Shown here in pieces: positions 1 to 6,403 of a DNA stretch of 11,006 bases. The position numbers and the translations under genes were made by a program. Location: assembly GCA_009781965.1 (NCBI GenBank), contig WQUS01000234.1, forward strand, positions 1 through 11,006, read 5' to 3'. The notes beneath the pieces were generated by a model. That model saw only the letters and a program-made list of their open reading frames with translations. It made no database searches and was not told where the DNA came from. This DNA comes from Bacillota bacterium. Its GTDB lineage: Bacteria > Bacillota > Desulfotomaculia > Desulfotomaculales > Desulfallaceae. How positions within the stretch are numbered: the first letter of the stretch is position 1; the number at the start of each line of letters is the position of its first letter.

Positions 1-1
1 G

Positions 2-361
2 CCAACTGCCGGCGGCGTCTTTAATTTTACTGTTAAGGCTACCAATGGCGCAGGCAATGTTACAAAAGCCCTTTCTATCAATATTGCATCTTTGCCCCCA
101 ACTACGACAACCCCGCCCACAATAACTACAACCACATTACCCGGCGGCACAGTTGGTACGTCGTACAGTCAAACGTTAGCGGCAACGGGCGACCCGACTA
201 TTACCTGGAGTGTGGCCAGCGGCGCCTTGCCGGGAGGTCTAAGTCTTTCTCCCACTGGGGTGATTTCAGGAACCCCAACCGCCGGCGGCGTCTTTAATTT
301 TACCGTTAAGGCTGCCAATGGCGCGGGCAATGACACAAAGGACCTTTCTATTAATGTTACT
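2..361 (+). repeat. Tandem He_PIG coding repeat, 273-bp period
   Basis: Bases 2-82 and 275-355 encode the same segment (PTAGGVFNFTVKA.NGAGN.TK.LSIN). I count 9 mismatches in these 81 positions, mostly at third codon bases. The spacing of 273 bp is 91 codons, so domain copies duplicated in frame. The array continues off the left edge, and copy number cannot be judged here. Confidence 0.85.
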
Positions 362-1531
362 GGCCAAGCATCAATAGGTGCAGGTGTTGCAATTACACCG
401 GTCACTGCCTCGGTACAGAAAGGCACAACTCAGACATTTAGCGCAATAGTTTGGGAACTACCGCAAACCGTGACCTGGAGTGTCAGCGACAACAATAGCA
501 GCGGCACAACGATCGACAGCAACGGCGTGCTCACTGTTGCCGCCAATGAAACAGCTACCACACTGACGGTTACGGCGACATCAACGTTAGTTACCTCCAT
601 ACACGGCACAGCAACAGTAACGGTAACGCCAGCAGCACCAGCACCTATCGGAGGTGGAGGCGGTGGAGGAGGCGGCGCAATCAACTACACCGTGTCCTTC
701 AATACCAACGGCGGCGGTACTATTAACAGCCAAAAGATAGCTAGCGGCGCCAAAGTATCCCAGCCGGCTGATCCGGTGAAAGACGGCTATACTTTCGCCG
801 GTTGGTACACCGATCAAAAGCTGACAACAAAGTTTGATTTTACGAAAACCATTACCGGCAACATCACTCTGTATGCTAATTGGACATCAAACTCAACCAA
901 AAAAGAAACAACTCCACAGCTAGCGCCGCCGACGACCACCACAACGACACCGGCGCCGACATTGCAGCCGCCTACCGGCTCGCAAAATCCGTTTCGCGAT
1001 GTCCAAGCAACTGATTGGTTTTACGGTGATGTGCAATACGCCTTGAGCAACAATTTATTCCAAGGCACATCGGCAACTGCCTTCGCTCCCAACGGTCCAA
1101 TGACCAGAGCCATGTTCGTCACGGTTTTATGGCGGGCGGCGGGAAGTCCGTCGATAGGCGGGAACAATCAATTCAAGGATGTACAGGCCAATGCATACTA
1201 CGCCACAGCAGTAAGCTGGGCGGCGCAAAACAAGATCGTTCTTGGTATCAGCAACAGTTCGTTTGCTCCCAACAGGCAGGTTACCCGTGAGCAGATGGCG
1301 GCGATCCTCTACCGTTACGCGCAGTTTACCGGCAGCGCCTTGTCCGGTACCGTGGCGGACAAGCAGTTTGCCGACCTAAACAAGATCAGCGATTATGCAA
1401 AAAAACCGGTAAACGCTCTTGTGGCTCGGGGTATCGTAAGTGGCAAACCGGGCAATCTGTTTGATCCCCAAGGCACAGCCACCCGCGCCGAAGTAGCCTC
1501 TATGCTGCACCGCTATATGGTATCAGCGTAG
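2..1531 (+). CDS. S-layer-anchored modular surface protein (Ig-like, Big_2-like, InlB B-repeat, 3x SLH), 5' partial
   Basis: The frame is open from base 2, so the gene begins upstream and 509 residues are visible; the first possible start inside (TTG at 92) falls in the middle of the repeat array and is not the real start. Domains in window numbering: end of a putative-Ig (He_PIG) repeat at 1-30, Thr/Pro linker, a full He_PIG at about 46-121 (PGGTVGTSYSQTLAATG, GVISGTP), a Big_2-like Ig domain at 126-211, nine glycines at 217-225, a Listeria-Bacteroides B-repeat (Flg_new) at about 229-295 (GYTFAGWYTD), a second Thr/Pro linker, then three SLH domains at about 330-381, 390-441 and 456-507 (FRDV..WFYGDV, MTRAMFV, VTREQMA, ATRAEVA). 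SLH triplets bind pyruvylated secondary wall polymer, so this is an exported protein displayed at the cell surface, probably adhesive or structural. No catalytic domain is visible. Specific function unknown. Confidence 0.93.
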   Translation, partial: PTAGGVFNFTVKATNGAGNVTKALSINIASLPPTTTTPPTITTTTLPGGTVGTSYSQTLAATGDPTITWSVASGALPGGLSLSPTGVISGTPTAGGVFNFTVKAANGAGNDTKDLSINVTGQASIGAGVAITPVTASVQKGTTQTFSAIVWELPQTVTWSVSDNNSSGTTIDSNGVLTVAANETATTLTVTATSTLVTSIHGTATVTVTPAAPAPIGGGGGGGGGAINYTVSFNTNGGGTINSQKIASGAKVSQPADPVKDGYTFAGWYTDQKLTTKFDFTKTITGNITLYANWTSNSTKKETTPQLAPPTTTTTTPAPTLQPPTGSQNPFRDVQATDWFYGDVQYALSNNLFQGTSATAFAPNGPMTRAMFVTVLWRAAGSPSIGGNNQFKDVQANAYYATAVSWAAQNKIVLGISNSSFAPNRQVTREQMAAILYRYAQFTGSALSGTVADKQFADLNKISDYAKKPVNALVARGIVSGKPGNLFDPQGTATRAEVASMLHRYMVSA

Positions 1532-1597
1532 CAATAGCGATGCTATAGCGATCAAAAGTTACTTTGAGGAATACTCTTTTTTGAATAACTAAGCCAG

Positions 1598-1647
1598 ACC
1601 GGGTGCCCTTACAGCTATTACAAGCTGCGCGGGTACCCGGTTTCTTA
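1598..1647 (+). terminator. Rho-independent terminator after the SLH gene
   Basis: ACCGGGTGCCC (1598-1608) pairs with GGGTACCCGGT (1631-1641), giving 11 pairs of which one is G-U. A second helix CAGCT/AGCTG (1612-1616 with 1623-1627) sits in the loop. A short T-rich tail (TTTCTT) follows. It lies 66 bp past the SLH stop and just before the promoter of the next gene, so it separates the two transcription units. Confidence 0.75.
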
Positions 1648-1660
1648 TTAGCAGCCAATC

Positions 1661-1689
1661 TTTTAACCCGCTGCTCTTTGTGATATACT
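1661..1689 (+). promoter_or_regulatory. Extended -10 promoter for the sua5 operon
   Basis: TGATATACT at 1681-1689 is a perfect extended -10 (TG-n-TATACT). A weak -35 (TTTTAA, 1661-1666) lies 17 bp upstream. Transcription would start near 1696. That places the GTG at 1709 almost on the transcript end and favours the ATG at 1718 as the sua5 start. Confidence 0.6.
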
Positions 1690-1717
1690 ACCGGAGAGAA
1701 AATGGAGCGTGGTAAAG

Positions 1718-2821
1718 ATGATCCAGAGCAGGCTGCCTACCGGACTTTTGGCGGTTGATCCCCGGAAGCCGGAAAAATACTCAATGCAAAAAGCCTGTGC
1801 CATCCTGCTGGCCGGGGGGCTGGTGGCCTTTCCCACGGAAACTGTGTACGGTTTGGGCGCCAATGCTTTGGACGAGCGGGCGGTGGCCCGGATCTTTGCG
1901 GCCAAAGGCCGGCCGGCGGATAACCCTTTAATTGTTCATTTTGCTGCTGCGGCTCGTTTAAACCCTTTCTTTAAGCGGCTGCCGCCAATGGCTTGGCTGC
2001 TGGCGGAGCGTTTCTGGCCCGGACCGCTGACCTTGGTTTTAAAGAACGACTATGGATTTTCTGCGGCAGTCACGGGCGGTTTGGGCACGGTAGCCGTACG
2101 GGTGCCCGCCCATCCCGTGGCCCTGGCTTTGCTCGGCGCACTCGGAGTCCCTGTAGCCGCGCCCAGCGCCAATGTTTCCGGCCGCCCCAGCCCCACCACG
2201 GCGGCCCATGTGTTGGATGACCTGGAAGGCCGCATTGACCTGGTGCTGGACGGCGGCCCGGCCTGGTTGGGGGTGGAGTCTACCGTGCTGGATCTGACGG
2301 GGGAACGGCCGGTGCTATTGCGGCCCGGCGGGGTCACCCTGCAGCAGCTGGAGGCGGTGGTTGGGCCGGTAAGCCTGGATCCGGCGGTTAATGATCCGGC
2401 GTGGGCTGAAAGTGAAAATGAAGGTGAAAGTGAAAGTAAGCAGCCCCGTTCGCCGGGCATGAAATATACTCATTACGCGCCTAAGGCCCGGGTGCTTCTT
2501 TTTGACGGCGCTGACAGCGCCGGGGTGGCCGCTAAAATCCTGGCGGAGGCGGCGGCCCTGACCGGCGCCGGACAGCGGGTGGGTATTCTGGCCTGCCGGG
2601 ATCACGAATCAAGCTATCGGGAGCAGGGATATGACGTTATTGCAGCCGGCTGGCGGGAGGATCCGGCCCCTTTGGCCGCCTCTTTGTATGAAGCGCTGCG
2701 TTGTTTCGACCGGATACCGGTGGATGTGATTCTGGCCGAGGGCGTACCCGCCCGGGGGCTGGGGCTGGCGGTAATGAACAGATTGTTTAAAGCGGCCGGC
2801 GGAAATGTGGTTAAAGTATAA
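1718..2821 (+). CDS. ywlC: Threonylcarbamoyl-AMP synthase, Sua5/YwlC type (YrdC + Sua5 domains)
   Basis: Makes L-threonylcarbamoyladenylate from Thr, bicarbonate and ATP, the first step of the universal t6A37 tRNA modification; cytosolic, hands its product to TsaBDE. The 367-residue protein has the YrdC domain at about 20-205 (PTETVYGLG 39-47, KGRPADNPLIVH 63-74, APSANVSGRPSPT 148-160, STVLDL) and the C-terminal Sua5 domain from about 255 to the end (GLGLAVMNRLFKAA), joined by the family's lid motif SPGMKYTHYAP (245-255). Length is slightly above B. subtilis YwlC, explained by an acidic ES/EN/EG insert at 231-240. ATG 1718 has GGAG at 1704-1707 ten bases upstream; GTG 1709 in the same frame is the alternative. 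First gene of a ywlC-mntP-ywlE unit, a conserved Firmicutes order. Confidence 0.94.
   Translation: MIQSRLPTGLLAVDPRKPEKYSMQKACAILLAGGLVAFPTETVYGLGANALDERAVARIFAAKGRPADNPLIVHFAAAARLNPFFKRLPPMAWLLAERFWPGPLTLVLKNDYGFSAAVTGGLGTVAVRVPAHPVALALLGALGVPVAAPSANVSGRPSPTTAAHVLDDLEGRIDLVLDGGPAWLGVESTVLDLTGERPVLLRPGGVTLQQLEAVVGPVSLDPAVNDPAWAESENEGESESKQPRSPGMKYTHYAPKARVLLFDGADSAGVAAKILAEAAALTGAGQRVGILACRDHESSYREQGYDVIAAGWREDPAPLAASLYEALRCFDRIPVDVILAEGVPARGLGLAVMNRLFKAAGGNVVKV
2408..2437 (+). repeat. Five in-frame 6-bp repeats (GAARRT) in sua5
   Basis: Units are GAAAGT, GAAAAT, GAAGGT, GAAAGT and GAAAGT, each giving a Glu-Ser/Asn/Gly dipeptide. They lie between the YrdC domain and the SPGMKYTHYAP lid. The AG-rich composition differs from the GC-rich flanks, so this looks like a local microsatellite expansion that keeps the reading frame. 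Confidence 0.85.
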
Positions 2822-2836
2822 TGTGGTTAAAGTATA
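2805..2836 (+). repeat. Perfect 16-bp tandem duplication across the sua5 stop
   Basis: ATGTGGTTAAAGTATA occurs at 2805-2820 and again at 2821-2836 with no gap. The sua5 stop TAA uses the last base of copy one plus the next bases. Removing one copy would leave the same C-terminus and stop, so the duplication only lengthens the spacer before mntP. Confidence 0.95.
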
Positions 2837-2887
2837 AAGAGACGCATAAATATTGGGTAACCGGTTGATCTGGCTGGAGGGCTGACA

Positions 2888-3430
2888 TTGGCCATTTATA
2901 CGGTCTTCGCTTTGGCGGTGGCCCTGGGCGCCGACGCTTTTTCCGTTTGTTTGGGGTTGGGGATGGCCGGAGTTACCAGACGCCAAATCCTGTTAATTAG
3001 TGTTACCGTGCTTGTTTTTCATATCCTGATGCCTCTGATTGGCTGGTATGCAGGCGGCCTTGCCGGAACGGTGGCCGGCCGGGCCGCTTCTGTGGCGGGG
3101 GCTTTGCTGTTGCTTTATTTGGGGGGCAAAATGGTACGTTCCTTTTTAACCGCCGGCGCTGCCGCCCCCAAAGTGGTGCTGTTAAATACCTGGGGTTTGC
3201 TGCTGTTGGCGGGCAGTGTCAGTATGGATGCCCTCAGCGTGGGTTTCTCACTGGGGACCAGACAGGTAAACTTGCTGCTGACCGCCGGCATTATTGGGCT
3301 GGTGGCCGGGCTGATGACCGTCGCCGGTTTGCTGTCGGGGCGGTTTGTCGGCGCCAGGGCAGGCGAATGGGCTGTGCTGGCGGGCGGGATATTGTTGGTG
3401 ATTATTGGGCTGCGGATGATGATGCCCTGA
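2888..3430 (+). CDS. mntP: Manganese efflux pump MntP family (DUF204 repeat membrane protein)
   Basis: Predicted Mn2+ exporter of the inner membrane. The 180-residue protein is almost wholly hydrophobic, with about six membrane segments (roughly 4-26, 34-56, 65-86, 101-122, 129-150, 160-178) arranged as two DUF204 halves. Each half carries the signature acidic residue in a matching motif: GADAFSV (Asp16) and SMDALSVGFSLG (Asp114). E. coli MntP is about the same length (188). The TTG start has a good GGAGG at 2876-2880, seven bases away. It equals ywlD of B. subtilis by position between Sua5 and YwlE. The 66-bp gap upstream is too short for the yybP-ykoY Mn2+ riboswitch often seen before mntP, so expression probably follows the operon. 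The transported ion is inferred from family. Confidence 0.9.
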   Translation: MAIYTVFALAVALGADAFSVCLGLGMAGVTRRQILLISVTVLVFHILMPLIGWYAGGLAGTVAGRAASVAGALLLLYLGGKMVRSFLTAGAAAPKVVLLNTWGLLLLAGSVSMDALSVGFSLGTRQVNLLLTAGIIGLVAGLMTVAGLLSGRFVGARAGEWAVLAGGILLVIIGLRMMMP

Positions 3431-3446
3431 GAAAGTTGGGACCGGA

Positions 3447-3980
3447 ATGGCGTTAAAAAAATTAGCCGGGAAGAAAACCGAGGAGAAATCCGGGCAGAAA
3501 TCACAGAAGAGAATATTATTTGTCTGTACCGGCAATACCTGCCGCAGCGTTATGGCTGCCGCTCTGGCCAGACAGGCGCTGGCGGCCAAGCCTTTGGCCG
3601 GGGCATCGGTGGAGATTGGCTCGGCCGGTTTGGCGGCTCTGCCCGGAGACGGCGCTTCCCCGGGCGCCATAACTGTGATGGGGGAAAAGGGCGTTGATTT
3701 GCGCGGTCATGGCGCGGTTTTGCTGACCAGGCGTGATGTCGAACAGGCTGATCTGGTGCTGACCATGAGCGCCGGGCACCGGGAGGCTCTGGTCCGGTTG
3801 GCGCCGCAATGCGCCGGTAAAATACACACTGTGGCCCAATACGCCGGCCGGCACGGCGATGTGCCGGATCCTTTTGGCCGGGATGACCAGGTTTACCGTC
3901 AGGTAGCCGCTCTTTTGGAAACTCTGGTTGTTGCGGCGCTGCGGCGGTTGGGGGAGGAATGGGCGGCTGAAAAAATATAA
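3447..3980 (+). CDS. ywlE: Low-molecular-weight protein phosphatase, likely protein-arginine phosphatase YwlE
   Basis: Cysteine-based phosphatase of the LMW-PTP fold. The P-loop is CTGNTCRS at 27-34 with Cys27 nucleophile and Arg33; the general-acid motif DPFG starts at Asp141. The Thr in the loop (Thr31, equal to Thr11 of B. subtilis YwlE) is the residue known to favour phospho-arginine over phospho-tyrosine, so an arginine phosphatase opposing McsB-type kinases is likely. The protein is 177 residues, about 20 longer than typical because of a Lys/Glu/Gln-rich N-terminal extension (MALKKLAGKKTEEKSGQKSQ). ATG 3447 has only a weak purine-rich site; no standard start codon lies between it and the conserved strand RILFVCTGN. 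Sixteen bases separate it from mntP. The next residue after RS is Val rather than the usual Pro. Confidence 0.88.
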   Translation: MALKKLAGKKTEEKSGQKSQKRILFVCTGNTCRSVMAAALARQALAAKPLAGASVEIGSAGLAALPGDGASPGAITVMGEKGVDLRGHGAVLLTRRDVEQADLVLTMSAGHREALVRLAPQCAGKIHTVAQYAGRHGDVPDPFGRDDQVYRQVAALLETLVVAALRRLGEEWAAEKI

Positions 3981-4015
3981 TTTGTGATTTGCAACAGGAA
4001 CTGCCGTGAATTTTG

Positions 4016-4051
4016 TAGAATACTCTTAAGTTCATAGAATACCCTTAAGTT
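4016..4051 (+). repeat. 17-bp direct repeat upstream of rpiB
   Basis: TAGAATACTCTTAAGTT (4016-4032) recurs as TAGAATACCCTTAAGTT (4035-4051), one mismatch, 19-bp period. Each copy has a TAGAAT -10-like hexamer and a CTTAAG palindrome. It sits in the only sizeable gap between ywlE and rpiB, so it could be a duplicated promoter or a two-site operator. No convincing -35 is seen. Confidence 0.8.
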
Positions 4052-4080
4052 AAATATCCTGCGACGGGGAAGTGTTGCTA

Positions 4081-4539
4081 TTGCGATTGGCCATCGGCAG
4101 TGATCATGGTGGTTTTCATTTAAAATCAGAAATAATAGCTTATCTGACCGAGCAAAATATTGATTATTATGATTTCGGCGCTTATTCCACCGATGCCGTG
4201 GATTATCCCGATTGCGCCGCGGCAGTGGCCGAAGCGGTAGCCGGGGGCGAGTTCAGCCGGGGCATCCTTTGCTGCGGCACCGGTATTGGAGTCTGTATCG
4301 CGGCCAACAAGGTGGCTGGCATCAGGGCTGCCCTATGTCATGATACTTTCTCGGCCCGGATGGCCGGAGAGCATAACAATGCGAACATTATTACTCTGGG
4401 CGAGCGGGTCATCGGGCCCGGTCTGGCCAGAGACATTGTCGGCGCTTGGCTGGCCGCCCGCTTTGCCGCAGGCAGGCATGCCCGACGGATCGAAAAAATT
4501 ACGGAAATGGAAAAGAAGCAAGGTGGGAAGAGAACATGA
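4081..4539 (+). CDS. rpiB: Ribose-5-phosphate isomerase B
   Basis: Interconverts ribose-5-P and ribulose-5-P in the non-oxidative pentose phosphate pathway; cytosolic dimer or tetramer of the RpiB/LacAB fold. From TTG 4081 the protein is 152 residues and begins MRLAIGSDHGG, exactly the family start. Visible active-site parts: Asp8-His9, the catalytic Cys65 in CGTGIG, His98 in the HNNANIITLGERV motif, and phosphate-binding arginines near 132-136. Alternative in-frame starts are GTG 4072 and TTG 4075, 4087; GGGGA at 4066-4070 is ten bases from 4081 but only one from 4072, so I prefer 4081. The end overlaps glyA by ATGA. In B. subtilis ywlG separates rpiB and glyA; here it is absent. Confidence 0.93.
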   Translation: MRLAIGSDHGGFHLKSEIIAYLTEQNIDYYDFGAYSTDAVDYPDCAAAVAEAVAGGEFSRGILCCGTGIGVCIAANKVAGIRAALCHDTFSARMAGEHNNANIITLGERVIGPGLARDIVGAWLAARFAAGRHARRIEKITEMEKKQGGKRT

Positions 4540-5813
4540 CTTTTTACCGCCCTTTGGCCGAAACGGATCCCGAAATAAACCGGATTATTCAGCTGGAGTT
4601 GGGCAGACAGCGCGATACCTTGGAACTTATTGCTTCCGAAAATATTGTCAGCCGGGCCGTTATGGAGGCCCAGGGTTCGGTGCTGACCAATAAATATGCC
4701 GAAGGATTGCCGGGCCGGCGTTATTACGGCGGCTGCGAGCAGGTGGACGTGGCCGAGGAATTGGCTATCGAACGGGCCAAAAAGCTTTTTGGCGCTCAGC
4801 ACGTTAATGTTCAGCCCCATTCCGGTTCCCAGGCCAATATGGCGGCGTATTTTGCTTTGCTCGATCCCGGCGACACGGTTTTGGGCATGAATCTGGCCCA
4901 CGGCGGCCACTTGACCCACGGCAGTCCGTTGAATTTTTCCGGCCGTTATTTCAAAATTGTTTCTTACGGGGTAGACGAAGGAACCGGCCGGATTGATTAT
5001 GATAAAGTCTTGGAGACGGCTTTGGCCTGTAAGCCCAGGCTGATTATGACCGGAGCCAGCGCTTACTCCAGGGAGATTGACTTTGCGCTGATGGGGGAAA
5101 TAGCCAAACAGGCCGGGGCTTACCTGGTGGTGGATATGGCGCATATTGCCGGTCTGGTGGCGACCGGTTTACATAGCAATCCGGTGCCCCACGCCGATGT
5201 GGTTACCTCCACCACCCACAAAACGCTGCGCGGGCCCCGGGGCGGCTTGATTTTATGCAAGGCGGAGTACGCCGCCAAAATAGACAAAGCTGTATTTCCC
5301 GGTATTCAAGGCGGACCGCTGATGCATGTGATTGCCGCCAAAGCCGTGGCTTTTGGCGAGGCTTTGCAGCCCGGTTTTAAGGCCTACCAGCAGCAAGTGG
5401 TCAGCAATGCCAAGGCCCTGGCCGCGGCCTTGATGACGCGCGGCTTTAAGGTGATCTCCGGCGGTACCGACACTCATATGGTGCTGGTGGATCTGCGCAA
5501 TAAAAACATTACCGGCCGGGATGCCGAAAAAGCCTTGGATCAGATTGGGATTACCGTGAACAAAAACGCCATTCCCTTTGATCCGCAGCCGCCCGTAGTC
5601 ACCAGCGGCATCCGCATCGGCACTCCCGCGGTAACCACCCGGGGACTGCAGGAACCGGAAATGGAGCAAATTGCGGAAATGATCCACATGGTGATCAGTC
5701 AAGGCGCAGATGACTCCAGCCGGCAGCAGGCCGCGGCAATGGCCGCCGCTCTGTGTCACCGCTTTCCTATTTATGAAGAAGGTGGAGTGGATGGTCCGTC
5801 CAGCCTGGGATGA
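4536..5813 (+). CDS. glyA: Serine hydroxymethyltransferase
   Basis: PLP enzyme converting serine + THF to glycine + 5,10-methylene-THF, the main C1 donor for thymidylate and purines. The 425-residue protein has normal family length. Visible: the ELIASENIVS motif (30-39), YAEGLPGRRYYGG (54-66), HSGSQAN, Asp200 and His203 that contact PLP, the Schiff-base Lys229 in the STTHKTLRGPRGG motif, and Arg360 (TSGIRIGTPA) that binds the substrate carboxylate. The start is ATG 4536, overlapping the rpiB stop in ATGA with AGGTGGGA just upstream; a longer in-frame reading from 4446 is only the rpiB coding region in another frame. The 3' end overlaps comEB by 23 bp, so rpiB-glyA-comEB are translationally coupled. 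Confidence 0.97.
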   Translation: MTFYRPLAETDPEINRIIQLELGRQRDTLELIASENIVSRAVMEAQGSVLTNKYAEGLPGRRYYGGCEQVDVAEELAIERAKKLFGAQHVNVQPHSGSQANMAAYFALLDPGDTVLGMNLAHGGHLTHGSPLNFSGRYFKIVSYGVDEGTGRIDYDKVLETALACKPRLIMTGASAYSREIDFALMGEIAKQAGAYLVVDMAHIAGLVATGLHSNPVPHADVVTSTTHKTLRGPRGGLILCKAEYAAKIDKAVFPGIQGGPLMHVIAAKAVAFGEALQPGFKAYQQQVVSNAKALAAALMTRGFKVISGGTDTHMVLVDLRNKNITGRDAEKALDQIGITVNKNAIPFDPQPPVVTSGIRIGTPAVTTRGLQEPEMEQIAEMIHMVISQGADDSSRQQAAAMAAALCHRFPIYEEGGVDGPSSLG

Positions 5814-6264
5814 TTATTTCATGGAAATAACCGACACGGTGGCGAAGCGCTCCACTTGCCTGCGCCGCCAGGTGGGTGCGATTATTGTGCGGGATAACCG
5901 CATTTTGACCACCGGCTATAACGGCGCTCCCGCCGGATTGGCCCATTGCCTGGAAATTGGCTGTCTGCGCCAGCAGCAGGGGATTCCCTCCGGGGAACGG
6001 CATGAGTTATGCCGCGGTTTGCACGCCGAGCAAAACGCCATTTTGCAGGCGGCGGTACATGGGATTACCATTACCGGGGGCGTCTTTTACGTCACCCACC
6101 AGCCCTGCGTGTTATGCGCTAAAATGATGGTTAACGCCCGGGCGGCGAAGGTGGTTTACCGGGGCGATTACCCGGATCCGCTGGCCCTGGCTATATTGGC
6201 CGAAGCAAACATTCAGCTTCTATCTCGAAGTTCGACGTTCGAAGTTCGAGGTTCGAATCTCTAA
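5791..6264 (+). CDS. comEB: dCMP deaminase, ComEB type, with repeat-derived C-terminus
   Basis: Zinc deaminase converting dCMP to dUMP, feeding thymidylate synthesis, which also uses the methylene-THF made by GlyA. The 157-residue protein shows the zinc ligands His78 in LHAEQNAI with catalytic Glu80, and Cys106/Cys109 in QPCVLC; the N-terminal half has the typical RSTCLRRQVGAIIV and TGYNGAP motifs. Start ATG 5791 follows AAGGTGGAG (5778-5786) and matches the B. subtilis N-terminus in spacing (.W..YFM); ATG 5773 in frame is possible. It overlaps glyA by 23 bp. The catalytic domain is complete, but about 13 final residues (SRSSTFEVRGSNL) and the stop come from the heptad-repeat block that starts at 6224, so the natural tail seems to have been replaced. 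Confidence 0.92.
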   Translation: MVRPAWDDYFMEITDTVAKRSTCLRRQVGAIIVRDNRILTTGYNGAPAGLAHCLEIGCLRQQQGIPSGERHELCRGLHAEQNAILQAAVHGITITGGVFYVTHQPCVLCAKMMVNARAAKVVYRGDYPDPLALAILAEANIQLLSRSSTFEVRGSNL

Positions 6265-6389
6265 CCGTGAATCTCGAGTTCCGAAGTTAGAATCTCGAAC
6301 ATTGAACATTGATACCGAACCTTGAGAATGTGCTATTTCTAATGAGTTGGTGTTTTCGAACCTCGAATCTCGAACTTCGAACCTCGAAA
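6224..6389. repeat. Degenerate 7-bp tandem repeat block (YTCGAAN), two arrays
   Basis: Array 1 (6224-6314) is 13 heptads in strict register: CTCGAAG, TTCGACG, TTCGAAG, TTCGAGG, TTCGAAT, then CTCTAAC, CGTGAAT, CTCGAGT, TCCGAAG, TTAGAAT, CTCGAAC, ATTGAAC, ATTGATA. All keep 3-5 of the 5 core bases TCGAA. After a 40-bp stretch with only faint traces, array 2 (6355-6389) has five heptads, all with a perfect core. Because TTCGAA is a palindrome, the arrays also form an inverted repeat: 6231-6258 can pair with 6361-6388 with 4 mismatches in 28. The block fills the whole gap between comEB and the MazG-like gene, ending two bases before its GAGGTGA ribosome site. It resembles the short tandemly repeated repetitive (STRR) class rather than CRISPR or a transposon. 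Confidence 0.9.
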
Positions 6390-6403
6390 AGAGGTGATCG
6401 GCA

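Noticed and set aside
92..94. TTG 92 as the start of the SLH protein
   Set aside because: The frame is open to the left edge and the preceding 30 codons match the internal He_PIG repeat, so the gene continues upstream.
587..817. - strand frame with Cys/Trp-rich translation over the Gly9 region
   Set aside because: Antisense to the Gly-rich hinge; low-complexity composition only.
2822..2887. yybP-ykoY Mn2+ riboswitch before mntP
   Set aside because: The gap is 66 bp, almost half of it the 16-bp duplication, and the aptamer's conserved loops are not seen.
4446..4535. 30-residue N-terminal extension of GlyA
   Set aside because: It is rpiB coding sequence in another frame; ATG 4536 has the ribosome site, the ATGA overlap and the family-typical N-terminus.
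4338..5144. 268-codon open frame on the - strand over rpiB/glyA
   Set aside because: Antisense to two unmistakable enzymes; a by-product of GC-biased third positions.
6224..6389. CRISPR array
   Set aside because: Units are 7 bp and contiguous, with no 21-40-bp repeats, no unique spacers and no cas genes.
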